Assembly (NCBI GenBank): GCA_900472485.1
Contig: UCII01000008.1
Coordinates: 124,001 to 188,000, forward strand
Length of the DNA stretch: 64,000 bases
DNA from: Hyphomicrobiales bacterium
Lineage (GTDB): Bacteria > Pseudomonadota > Alphaproteobacteria > Rhizobiales > Rhizobiaceae
Direction: 5' to 3'
Shown one piece after another: positions 33,335-41,842 of the stretch. The notes under the pieces were generated by a model. The model worked only from the letters and a program-made list of their open reading frames with translations, ran no database searches and was not told where the DNA came from. The position numbers and the translations under genes are program-made. Numbering within the stretch: position 1 is the first letter of the stretch; every line of letters starts with the position of its first letter.

Positions 33335-35626
33335 ATGCTTAAAACAGTACCGTTTCAGGATCGCATGGAAGCGCGCCATAGCGATCTCAACAATATCCAA
33401 GGCTCCGCACGGGCGACCTTCGACACGCTCGTAAAGGATGCTGTGACGGCGGACGCGCCCGGTTATGCCGGTTTCGTCGTCACGAAGAACAGCGCCACGG
33501 AATTGCAGATCGCGGCCGGCCGCATCTATCGGCCGGACGGCGCGGTCTTCGAAATGGAACAGGCGTCTACCCGCAATATCGTTTCGATTTTGCCGTCCGC
33601 AACGAAGCGGCTCGTTGCCGTCATTGCCTATGGGCAGGAGGAAGACAGCCGAACCGAGACGCGCGATTTCCTCGTTGATCTGGAAAGCGACACAACGGAA
33701 CCCCGCATGCTCGTGGTCGAGCGTCGTCGGGCTGCGAAGCTCGACCTCGTTCCGGGGCAGGAAAGCGCCACGCTTCCGCGCCCGGTGGTCGATCAGTCGC
33801 TTATCGTCATTGCCTGGGTCACGCTGAACACGACCGGTATCGAAGCGATTGCGATGGAAGGTGCCAACGCCCTGCCATCTGTCACCCGCAACGATAAGCG
33901 CATCCGGTCGCTGGAAGTCTGGCGCGATCAGATCGAACCGCGCATCAACACGATTGCCAGCGATATCACCGCGCTCAAAAAGGGCATGGCGGGCATGGCC
34001 GGCTCGGGCGAGCTGATCAACGTGATGCGCGATATTGCGCGCCTGAAAGAGAAGCTGGAGATACCCGACGACGCGTCGGATTGGGCATCGGATCGCTTTC
34101 TTACCGCCAACGAGACCGACAACGAAAACCTCGACCTGCTTTGCCTTGTCGAAGAGGGTGTGCGCTTTGCTCATGAGGCGCGGAACGAAACGCAGATTTC
34201 GCTCTATAACCCTCTCGATCTGAGCGCCTATCTGCCGGGCAACGGGCTGCTGCTGCCGGCGATCTCTGGCAGAGAAATCCGGTTGGCGTCGTCGGCGGGT
34301 GCGATTGATGGCTCGGTTGCCATCGCGCAATACGGTTTCCAAACCCACGAGATGAAACAGTTGTCGGTCGCCCGCTCGCGCATGCGCTACGGACCGGCCT
34401 ATAACGTCTGCAACAATTCGCAGTGGTGGGCCGACGGCGTCTACGACAGCGCCACCAACACATTCAGGAAGAACGGCGAAACCTTCCTCGTCACGGGCAC
34501 GCAGATCCTCGATAACGTCTATGGTCAGTCGTGGTGGGACCCGCTCAATGCGCACACCCTCCTTCGCGTTCAGCAGTTTTGGGAGGATACTTGGGAGGAT
34601 AACTATTGGGTTGCGCAGGTCACGGACAGGACGGTATCCGGTGCGCAGATCGCACAAACCATCCTCAATTCGCAGGATGGTTGGCTTTCCGGCCTCAAGC
34701 TCCGGTTTACGGAAAAGGGCGCGGATGGCGACGTGCATATCTCCATCGGCTATACGACGGCCAGTGGCTCGCCGGACCCGGCGCACCTTGTGACGCATGT
34801 CACCATTCCCTATGCCAGCATCAAGGTCGCGCCGAACGATACCTACGTCGCCATTCCGCCCGTGTTCCTCGAAGCCGGCCAGCGCTATTCGCTGATCATT
34901 ACCACGCTTGGCAACCACAAGGTCGCCGTGGTCGATAGCAACAAGTACGCGCAAGGCACGCTGTTCTACTCGACGGACGGCGCGTATTATCAGGGCGACC
35001 TCACGCGCGACCTTTATTTCCAGATGGAATATCTGGTCTTCAAGGCATCTCGCGTCGAAATCGAATTGGCGGCACTGACTCTCTCGGGTGGCATTGCTTC
35101 CATCGATATTCTTGCCGGAACGATCAGGCCGAAGTCGTGCGCCATTGAACATCAGGTGATGATTAATGGCGCGTGGAAACCGTTGAATGTGCTGACGCCC
35201 AATCTGCTGGTCGGCTTGCCGCCGCTCTTGCGTCACCGCGTCGTCATGACCGGTACGAACGCGGTTGCGCCTGCCTTGGAGATACCGAGCAGCCGTATTC
35301 GCATCTGGCGTCAACGGACCACGTTCAAGCACATTTCGACGCGCCGGACGCTGGCGACATCGGCAACCACGATCACGGTTCAGCTCATTGTCGCCAAGTT
35401 CGAAGCCGACCGGCACACGATGAAGGTCAGTCTTCGCAAGGATGACAATACGCTGATCGCGAGCAGCGGTTTCGTTGACGAGCCAATTGAACCCGGTCGC
35501 TTCCGCCGCACCTACAGTTTTACCGCAACGCCCGCAATCAACGCTTACAAAATCCAGATCGAGGGCACGACCAACAATGCCCTCGTGCCCTTCCATGTCG
35601 AAGAGCGCGTTGACGTAGCGCTCTAA
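33335..35626 (+). CDS. Large baseplate/tail protein (DUF4815-like)
   Basis: A 763-residue protein from ATG 33335 (AGGAG upstream). The N-terminal 240 residues (VPFQDRMEARHSDLNNIQGS, APGYAGFVVTKNSATELQIA, GRIYRPDGAVFEM) look like the DUF4815-type adaptor found in phages between baseplate and fibre. The rest is beta-rich (LSGLKLRFTEKGADGDVHIS, VFLEAGQRYSLIITTLGNHK). It lies between gpI and the fibre, so it likely joins the two or forms part of the host-contact apparatus. The DUF name is from pattern memory. Confidence 0.6.
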   Translation: MLKTVPFQDRMEARHSDLNNIQGSARATFDTLVKDAVTADAPGYAGFVVTKNSATELQIAAGRIYRPDGAVFEMEQASTRNIVSILPSATKRLVAVIAYGQEEDSRTETRDFLVDLESDTTEPRMLVVERRRAAKLDLVPGQESATLPRPVVDQSLIVIAWVTLNTTGIEAIAMEGANALPSVTRNDKRIRSLEVWRDQIEPRINTIASDITALKKGMAGMAGSGELINVMRDIARLKEKLEIPDDASDWASDRFLTANETDNENLDLLCLVEEGVRFAHEARNETQISLYNPLDLSAYLPGNGLLLPAISGREIRLASSAGAIDGSVAIAQYGFQTHEMKQLSVARSRMRYGPAYNVCNNSQWWADGVYDSATNTFRKNGETFLVTGTQILDNVYGQSWWDPLNAHTLLRVQQFWEDTWEDNYWVAQVTDRTVSGAQIAQTILNSQDGWLSGLKLRFTEKGADGDVHISIGYTTASGSPDPAHLVTHVTIPYASIKVAPNDTYVAIPPVFLEAGQRYSLIITTLGNHKVAVVDSNKYAQGTLFYSTDGAYYQGDLTRDLYFQMEYLVFKASRVEIELAALTLSGGIASIDILAGTIRPKSCAIEHQVMINGAWKPLNVLTPNLLVGLPPLLRHRVVMTGTNAVAPALEIPSSRIRIWRQRTTFKHISTRRTLATSATTITVQLIVAKFEADRHTMKVSLRKDDNTLIASSGFVDEPIEPGRFRRTYSFTATPAINAYKIQIEGTTNNALVPFHVEERVDVAL

Positions 35627-35644
35627 ATTTCCCGGAGACGAAAC

Positions 35645-35830
35645 ATGCCTGTCAAATCTACGCCGGCCTTCAAGCCGGACGCGGACTATCGCGTCCAAGT
35701 CGCAACCGTCGTGAAAGTGGCCGGGCTGACAATCCGACCCAGCAAGGGCGGCACCATCAAGGGTGCTCTCGCCGAGCAGATCAAGAGCGAGATTACCTCG
35801 TTTGAGGAAATTACCGAAACGCAGGAGTGA
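35645..35830 (+). CDS. Small tail-region protein
   Basis: A 61-residue protein from ATG 35645 with GGAGA upstream. It has a beta-like middle (DADYRVQVATVVKVAGLTIR) and a charged helical end (AEQIKSEITSFEEITETQE). It lies between the adaptor and fibre genes. Unknown function; possibly a fibre-attachment piece. Confidence 0.5.
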   Translation: MPVKSTPAFKPDADYRVQVATVVKVAGLTIRPSKGGTIKGALAEQIKSEITSFEEITETQE

Positions 35831-35836
35831 CCGGTC

Positions 35837-38614
35837 ATGCGCCGACTGGATCAATATCAAATCAAGATCGGCGATGATCTCGGCGATCCTGATTACTGGA
35901 ATCGTCGCTACGAAGACCTCGACTTGCGTCTGCATGGGCAAGAGGAAATCGAAAAGGATTGGAGAGCGGCAGTCCGCGAACTGCAAGAAAACGGGTTGAA
36001 GCGGATCGATGAAGCCGTTTCACCGCTCATAGCGCAGTTGCAGGAAGACTTGCAGCTCGGGGCCGTCTTTATCGCGGAGAGCAAGTCGGCGGTGGAGGTT
36101 AAGACCGGTCCTATGACGATCGGCATCAGCTCCGCGAACAAGCGCCGCTATTCGCCTGCCGCCTATCTGGCCTTGGTAACGCGTGACGCGCCTTATGGTG
36201 TCATGTTGGGCCGATTGATCTCCTACAACCGCGACACAGGAACGCTTGCAGTCGATATTGAACGGACCTTTGGCGCGGGTGATCCGATCCGCACCAATTG
36301 GATTATCTCGGCGACCTCGCATATCGACTATCAGGCTGACCGGGTATTTCGCGAGGCCGGTGGTGGCCTCACGTCCACGACGGTTGAAGCTGCCTTGCGT
36401 GAGCTTCTGGCTTTGACCGTACCGAAGACCCGTTCCGTTACGGCGGGAATGGGGTTGAAGGGCGGCGGCGAATTGAGCGGCGACATTTCGGTGTCGCTCG
36501 ACCTTGCCTATAGCGATGTTCGCTATGTCCGCGCGCAAGAATACGATACTCATCGGCATCCTTGGTCGGAAATTGACGATAAGCCGACGACCCTTGCCGG
36601 GTACGGCATCGGAGATGCCCACACGAAAGCCGAAAACTTCCGCCTTTTGGACGGCAAGCAGGACAAGCTTTCGTATGTGGCGGAAGACAGGGCCAGCAGG
36701 GGAAAGCCGGACGGCTATGCGCCGCTCGGCCCCGATGGCAAGATTTCCGGCGCTTTTCTTCCCGTCGATGGCAGTTTTCTTGGCGTCTATAATGCCGCAA
36801 CAAATACGCCGGCCATCTCGTCAGGGTCGGGAAACCGGGGCGACTTTTGGGTTGTCTCCGCGCCCGGCAATGTCGCCGCTGACAATGTGGGCGATGTCGC
36901 TGCCGGCGATCAGTTGCGGCGTGGCCCGGACAAGTGGGAGCGCGTGCCGACCTTTAACGCCGTTTCGTCGGTCGCTGGAAAGACCGGGGTCATCACCCTC
37001 AACGCCAGCGATCTTTCCGATAGCGGCGCGACTGGCCGCGCTATTGTAAAGGCCGAGGATGCGTCGGCGGCGAAAACTGCCTTGCAGCTCGTCACCGATG
37101 ATCTTTCGGATTTCTCGACCGCTTGGGCTGCTTCCTATCAGGGCGTGACTTCGGCTTATGGCCGATCTTTCGTCGCGGCCGCTGACGCTGGTGCCGCCCG
37201 CAACCTGCTTCAGCTCGGCACCGCCGCCTTGCAGGCATCGACGGCCTTCGCCGCTGCTGCCCATGTCGGGGCAGGGGGTGTTGGCGCGCATCCCGATGTG
37301 ACGACCGCGACAAGCGGATTCATGTCCGCAGCGGACAAGACAAAGCTGAATGGCGTTGCGGTCGGCGCCAATAACTACGTCCATCCGACCGGCGACGGCA
37401 ACCTGCATGTGCCGTCAACCGGTATCGGCAGCTCGAAAAAGGTGCTGACTGCCGGCGGCGCGGCGGGGGCCATGACGTGGAGCTTTGTTGATTTTGCCGA
37501 CATCGCCGGTAAGCCGGGGAGCCTTGCGGGCTATGGTATCGCAGATGCTTATTCATCTTCCACCATGGATGCCCTCTTGGCGGGGAAGCAGGCAAGTCTT
37601 GGCTTCGTGCCGGAGAACATCGCGAACAAGGGAGCGGCTAACGGCTATGCCTCGCTCGACGGGGCAGGCAAAATTCCGACCTCGCAATTGCCTGCCTCGG
37701 CAATCACCGACACGTTTGTTGTCGCCTCGCAAGCGGCCATGCTCGCTCTTGCGGTGCAGAAGGGCGATGTTGCCATCCGAACCGATGTCAACAAGAGCTT
37801 CATCCTTCAAGCCGAGCCGGCTTCCACGCTGGCGAATTGGCAGGAGCTGCGAACGCCGACCGACGTTGTACAGTCCGTGGCAGGGCGGCAGGGTGCGGTA
37901 ACGCTGACTTCGGCGGACTTGACAGATGCGAGCACCGTGGGGCGAGCCTTATTCACCGCCGCGAACGCGACTGCCCAAGTTGCCGCTCTCGGTCTCGGGA
38001 ACGTCAACAATACGTCGGATGCAGCAAAGCCGATCTCGAACGCCATGCAAGCGGCGCTGAATCAAAAGACGGATACCGGGCACAAGCATGTCATCGCTGA
38101 CATCGCGAACCTGCAAACGACCCTGGATACAAAGCAGGCGGCTTTAGGTTACGCGCCGGCCAATAAGGCTGGCGACATGTTTACCGGCGATGTTGAGCTT
38201 GCATCTCCAGCGAGCAATGCAGACATCGGCCTGTGGCTACACCGCAGGAATGTGAAGCGTGGAAGATGGGTCGTAGACGCCAATGGTAGCCTGTGCTGGC
38301 AGGACCAAGGCGGGCAGATCCATTTTTACATCTCTAGTGCTGGCGCCATCGGAACCCAGCAGCTCGGTGACTTGAACACGCGGATCGAGGACCGTTCTTA
38401 TTATTGGGGCCAAGCTCACGTTAACAACGCGGTCACGAACTCGCAGATGGCCGGTTACGTCGAAGTGCTTATGGCCAATGGCTCGGTCATCAACAACGGC
38501 GGCTATGTGCTGACGATGGCACAACGCGTAGACCGCGACCAATACAGGTTCGGCTCTCGTCAGCCGCAGCTCTTCATTGCAAATCGCGGTTGGTTTGCCG
38601 CTTTCCCATTCTGA
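35837..38614 (+). CDS. Tail fibre protein with repeated modules
   Basis: A 925-residue protein. The N-terminus (about 1-80) holds a helix (QEEIEKDWRAAVRELQENGL). The long shaft contains modules that recur: YGIGDAHTKAENFRLLDGKQ near residue 256 and YGIADAYSSSTMDALLAGKQ near 565, followed each time by a GYAxLxxxGKI segment, plus LLQLGTAALQAS-type pieces. The tip (about 780-925) holds the likely receptor-binding part. It recognises the host surface. Short DNA similarity between modules could allow recombination. Confidence 0.85.
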   Translation: MRRLDQYQIKIGDDLGDPDYWNRRYEDLDLRLHGQEEIEKDWRAAVRELQENGLKRIDEAVSPLIAQLQEDLQLGAVFIAESKSAVEVKTGPMTIGISSANKRRYSPAAYLALVTRDAPYGVMLGRLISYNRDTGTLAVDIERTFGAGDPIRTNWIISATSHIDYQADRVFREAGGGLTSTTVEAALRELLALTVPKTRSVTAGMGLKGGGELSGDISVSLDLAYSDVRYVRAQEYDTHRHPWSEIDDKPTTLAGYGIGDAHTKAENFRLLDGKQDKLSYVAEDRASRGKPDGYAPLGPDGKISGAFLPVDGSFLGVYNAATNTPAISSGSGNRGDFWVVSAPGNVAADNVGDVAAGDQLRRGPDKWERVPTFNAVSSVAGKTGVITLNASDLSDSGATGRAIVKAEDASAAKTALQLVTDDLSDFSTAWAASYQGVTSAYGRSFVAAADAGAARNLLQLGTAALQASTAFAAAAHVGAGGVGAHPDVTTATSGFMSAADKTKLNGVAVGANNYVHPTGDGNLHVPSTGIGSSKKVLTAGGAAGAMTWSFVDFADIAGKPGSLAGYGIADAYSSSTMDALLAGKQASLGFVPENIANKGAANGYASLDGAGKIPTSQLPASAITDTFVVASQAAMLALAVQKGDVAIRTDVNKSFILQAEPASTLANWQELRTPTDVVQSVAGRQGAVTLTSADLTDASTVGRALFTAANATAQVAALGLGNVNNTSDAAKPISNAMQAALNQKTDTGHKHVIADIANLQTTLDTKQAALGYAPANKAGDMFTGDVELASPASNADIGLWLHRRNVKRGRWVVDANGSLCWQDQGGQIHFYISSAGAIGTQQLGDLNTRIEDRSYYWGQAHVNNAVTNSQMAGYVEVLMANGSVINNGGYVLTMAQRVDRDQYRFGSRQPQLFIANRGWFAAFPF

Positions 38615-38622
38615 GGAATCCT

Positions 38623-39219
38623 ATGCACGATTTCGGAAAACTCACTCCACGGGTCGAAACCGTGGAGCTTCCCGACGGCCGGAAAACGCAAATCTATGTC
38701 TTCTACGATGCCGGCGATATCGAGTGGCACGATCTCTATAAGTCGCTGCCAGCCTTTGATTTCTACGTGGCGCTCGATGATAGCGACCACGTGGTTTCGA
38801 TGGAGTCGAACCCCGAACACTCGCAGATCGCGGGCTATCGGATCATCGGTATCAGCCATGAGGAAGCCGGCGATTTCACGCGCGGTCCGGGCGGTAGCGT
38901 CTACGGCATGAAATGGAACGGCAATCGGATTGTGAACCCGGCCGATCACATGACCATTGAAGAAAAGCGTGCGGCAATGCCCGGTTTGACGCCTCGCCAG
39001 TTCCGAGACGCGCTTATCGATAACGATATCATGCCGGACCAAGTGACGGCGGCAATCAACGGCATTGCCGACGCAAAGGCACGAGCCAAGGCGCTCAATG
39101 CTTGGGAATATCCGACCATGTTCTCGCGCACCGATCAGTTGCTTGAGCAGATCGGCGCATCCTTCGATCTCTCGCCAGAGGCGATCGATGCAATGTGGAC
39201 GGCGGCGGCGCGGCAATAG
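38623..39219 (+). CDS. Fibre-associated/assembly-type protein
   Basis: A 198-residue protein from ATG 38623 with AGGAA upstream. It has a beta part (VETVELPDGRKTQIYVFYDA, WHDLYKSLPAFDFYVALDDS) and a helical C-terminus (LTPRQFRDALIDNDIMPDQV, KALNAWEYPTMFSRTDQLL). The second part resembles the C-terminal tail of proteins next to rhizobial phage fibres. A role in fibre folding is inferred from the neighbour. Confidence 0.55.
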   Translation: MHDFGKLTPRVETVELPDGRKTQIYVFYDAGDIEWHDLYKSLPAFDFYVALDDSDHVVSMESNPEHSQIAGYRIIGISHEEAGDFTRGPGGSVYGMKWNGNRIVNPADHMTIEEKRAAMPGLTPRQFRDALIDNDIMPDQVTAAINGIADAKARAKALNAWEYPTMFSRTDQLLEQIGASFDLSPEAIDAMWTAAARQ

Positions 39220-39267
39220 GCGCGGCTCTTACACCATCCAATTTCACACTGCCGACATTCGATAATT

Positions 39268-39292
39268 CAGCCCGGCGCGCTACGGCGGGCTG
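39268..39292 (+). repeat. Intercistronic hairpin before the sheath gene
   Basis: CAGCCCG at 39268-39274 pairs with CGGGCTG at 39286-39292 (7 bp, 11-base loop). It lies in the 147-base gap before the tail sheath gene. There is no T-run. Confidence 0.4.
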
Positions 39293-39366
39293 CTTGCCCC
39301 TGCCGATCTGAAACCGCAGGCGGCGCAATTCCACTCGATCTTCTGTCATTTCCAATGGAGACCTTC

Positions 39367-40833
39367 ATGGCCGACCTGTCCTATGCGCATGGCGTGACAC
39401 TTGCCGAAAGCGCGGAAACGCCGTCTCTTCTGCGTGTCCAACGCAACGGCATTACTTTCGTCAACGGCACGGCACCCAATGCCGACCCTGCTGCCTTCCC
39501 CTTGAACTATCCCACACTGATTACCTCGGAACGGGCGGCTGCGGCGCTCGGGGCCGCTGGCACGCTGTTGGAAGATGTGACTTCCGTTTTCGGTGAAGGC
39601 GGTTCTTGGTGCATCGTCAACCGCGTGCCCGATAGCGCCGACCCGGCGACGCAGCAAGCCAATCTTCTCGGCGATGCCGTTGCCCGTACCGGCCTTTATG
39701 CGGCGCTGCGTGCCAAGGCGATTACCGGCTATCATCCGCGCGTTGTCATCACGGCGGGCAATACCGGCGCTTGGATCGAGGCGGGCGTTGTGTCCGTTTC
39801 AATGTCGGAGCAAGGGGCCAAGCTGACGGAAGCGCCTATTGTCGAGGCATCGGGCGGTGGCAACGATCCCGGAAAGGTCTTGCCCAAGCTTGAGGCAATC
39901 ATGGGCACGAGCATCGCCGATGCCGGCAAGGTGATCGCGGTGCGAGTGGTCGAGCCGGGCAGGGAGCTCTCGGAGCCGCCGAAAATTACCTTTACCGGCG
40001 GCGGCAACGAGGCGGGCAAGGTGATGCCGGCGGCAACGGCGAATGTTGGAGACGTTGCCAATCCGTTTATTTCCGCCCTGAACGTCATAACCCCAAAAAT
40101 CCGGGCGAGGGCTTACATCTCCGGGCCGAATACCACGAACGCGGAAGCCGTTCGTTTCCGCCGAACGGTCAACGGCGGTCGCATTCTCATCATCGATCCG
40201 AAGACCATCAAGAACGTCAATGGCGTTCCCGTGACAAAGCCTGTCGCCGCCGTCTTCGCCGGCATTCGTGCTCGCGTCGTCGCTTCGTCTGAAGGCGTAT
40301 CCGGTTCGGTATCGAACAAGATCATTCGCACGATCGATGGTGTCGCCCGCACCATCGCTTACCCGGAAGACAGCAACTATCTGAACGAAAAGCAGGTTGC
40401 CACGATCATCAACGAGCGCGGCGGCTTCCGTACGTGGGGTAGCCGTCTGGCGACGGACGATCCGCTTTGGCAGTTCGATAGCGTGCGCGCGACGGCCGAC
40501 ATGGTGAACGAGGCGCTTGAAGACCTCTATTTCCTCTATGTGGATCGGAAGTTCACAAAGGCCAATCTCAAGATGATGATCGAAGACGGCAACGCCGCCC
40601 TTCGCGTTTTCAAAAACAATGAGGATATCCTCGGCGGTCGCGTCTGGCTGTCCGATATCAATGAGCCGACCACGCTCGCCGATGGCAAGCTTTTCCTCGA
40701 CGTGGAATTCGAGCCGGTCGGCCTCATGGAACAAATCCACGTCACCACCCATCGCAACATTCTCTACTACCGGCTTCTGCTGGACGAGGTGAATGGCGCA
40801 ATCGAAACCGGCCCGCTCTCGCTCGCCGCTTGA
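39367..40833 (+). CDS. Contractile tail sheath protein FI
   Basis: A 488-residue protein from ATG 39367 (GGAGA upstream). The N-terminal SYAHGVTLAESAETPSLLRV and the C-terminal ISEP-like WLSDINEPTTLADGKLFLDV and EFEPVGLMEQIHV are typical of P2 gpFI sheaths, which contract to drive the tube through the envelope. A region at about residues 140-235 holds two copies of GGGNxxGKV and looks like an inserted surface domain. The sheath is followed directly by the tube gene. Confidence 0.95.
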   Translation: MADLSYAHGVTLAESAETPSLLRVQRNGITFVNGTAPNADPAAFPLNYPTLITSERAAAALGAAGTLLEDVTSVFGEGGSWCIVNRVPDSADPATQQANLLGDAVARTGLYAALRAKAITGYHPRVVITAGNTGAWIEAGVVSVSMSEQGAKLTEAPIVEASGGGNDPGKVLPKLEAIMGTSIADAGKVIAVRVVEPGRELSEPPKITFTGGGNEAGKVMPAATANVGDVANPFISALNVITPKIRARAYISGPNTTNAEAVRFRRTVNGGRILIIDPKTIKNVNGVPVTKPVAAVFAGIRARVVASSEGVSGSVSNKIIRTIDGVARTIAYPEDSNYLNEKQVATIINERGGFRTWGSRLATDDPLWQFDSVRATADMVNEALEDLYFLYVDRKFTKANLKMMIEDGNAALRVFKNNEDILGGRVWLSDINEPTTLADGKLFLDVEFEPVGLMEQIHVTTHRNILYYRLLLDEVNGAIETGPLSLAA

Positions 40834-40849
40834 TCAAGGAAAGCCCGAC

Positions 40850-41362
40850 ATGGCAGAAAAGACCCTACCTAGCCGCATCCTGCGCGACTGCATGATGTGG
40901 GCCGACCGCACGAGCAAGCTCGGTCAGATCGGCGATATCACCGTGCCCGTGCCGGAAGCCAAGCGCGAAGACGTGCGCAACGCCGGCATGATCAAAGCCC
41001 GCAAGGTCCATCTCGGCTACGAGGCTCCGGAATTCAAGTTCAAGATGCCGGGTCTCGACCCGCAGATTTTGAAGCTCTTCGGTCTCAAGCCGGGCGTGGA
41101 TACGCCGTTCATGATTACCGGTGCGCATGTCGATGAAGACGGCACCACGCATAGCGCAGTGCTCACCATTCGCGGCAAGATGTACAAGCCCGATCACGGC
41201 ACTTGGAAGACCGGCGATCTTGCCGAGAACGACTATGCCGTTGACGTGAACTACTACAAGCTCGAAATCGACGGCGAGGAAATCTACGAGATGGACGACT
41301 TTGATTTCAAGGTCGGTGGCATCTCGCAGTACGGCGATATCCGCAACGCGCTGCTGCTCTAG
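40850..41362 (+). CDS. Tail tube protein FII
   Basis: A 170-residue protein from ATG 40850 (AAGGAAAGCC upstream), matching P2 gpFII: SRILRDCMMWADRTSKLGQI at the start, then YEAPEFKFKMPGLDPQILKL and MYKPDHGTWKTGDLAENDYA. It stacks as hexamers to make the inner tube inside the sheath. The gene follows the sheath with a 16-base gap and ends before a hairpin. Confidence 0.95.
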   Translation: MAEKTLPSRILRDCMMWADRTSKLGQIGDITVPVPEAKREDVRNAGMIKARKVHLGYEAPEFKFKMPGLDPQILKLFGLKPGVDTPFMITGAHVDEDGTTHSAVLTIRGKMYKPDHGTWKTGDLAENDYAVDVNYYKLEIDGEEIYEMDDFDFKVGGISQYGDIRNALLL

Positions 41363-41404
41363 CCGCTAGCGACATTCTCCCATTCAAATCATTCCATCCA
41401 ATCC

Positions 41405-41423
41405 GGCCCGCTTCGCGCGGGCC
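41405..41423 (+). repeat. GC-rich hairpin after the tube gene
   Basis: GGCCCGC at 41405-41411 and GCGGGCC at 41417-41423 form a 7-bp stem with a 5-base loop, followed by ATTTCTG. It could be a weak terminator or an mRNA stabiliser between tube and chaperone genes. Confidence 0.5.
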
Positions 41424-41441
41424 ATTTCTGTCGAGGCTATC

Positions 41442-41714
41442 ATGACCGAAGTTGTCACCCATACCCTTCTTTCGCCGGTAAAGCATGGCGAGCTGACCAT
41501 TACCGAGTTAACGTTCCGTGAGGCCGAAGTTGGTGACTTCATGGCGGCGGATCACGTCAAAGGCGAGTTTTCCGGCAACGTCGCCGTGCTGGCGTCGATC
41601 TCGGATACTCCGCTTCCCGCCTTCAAAAAGATCAAGGCTAAGGATTTCAGCATCATCCTTGCCAAAACCAAGGACCTCTTGGGAAACGAAGCCAAGAACA
41701 CGACTGGCGAATAG
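41442..41714 (+). CDS. Tail assembly chaperone E (short form)
   Basis: A 90-residue protein of the Phage_TAC_7 type (P2 gpE-like): LLSPVKHGELTITELTFREA at the start and IKAKDFSIILAKTKDLLGNE near the end. It helps load the tape measure during tail assembly. Its gene contains the heptamer GGGAAAC at 41681-41687 in the -1 slippage phase, so a longer form is also expected. Confidence 0.9.
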   Translation: MTEVVTHTLLSPVKHGELTITELTFREAEVGDFMAADHVKGEFSGNVAVLASISDTPLPAFKKIKAKDFSIILAKTKDLLGNEAKNTTGE

Positions 41715-41842
41715 TCGCTGTATTCGTTGCCCGCTACACTCACACATCGCTCGACGTCATCGAGCGGTGGCCCCCTGAAAAGCTATTGGCCTACTTTGAA
41801 ACAGCGCGAAGCCTTCGGGACGTGCTGAAGGAACCGTTATGA
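41442..41842 (+). CDS. Tail assembly chaperone E-E' made by -1 frameshift
   Basis: The zero-frame codons GGA AAC preceded by G make the heptamer GGGAAAC at 41681-41687. After a -1 slip, reading resumes at 41687 and continues for 51 codons through IVAVFVARYTHTSLDVIERW and PPEKLLAYFETARSLRDVLK to TGA at 41840-41842, giving 133 residues. This overlaps the tape measure start (ATGA). The WPPEKLLAYFE end is typical of E' extensions. The lambda G/GT site GGGAAAG is close to this heptamer. The efficiency is unknown. Confidence 0.75.

Noticed and set aside
33278..35986. A 900-codon leftward frame opposite the large tail protein
   Set aside because: The rightward frame fits the phage operon with a ribosome binding site; the antisense frame is Arg/Asp-rich shadow sequence produced by GC-rich codon bias.
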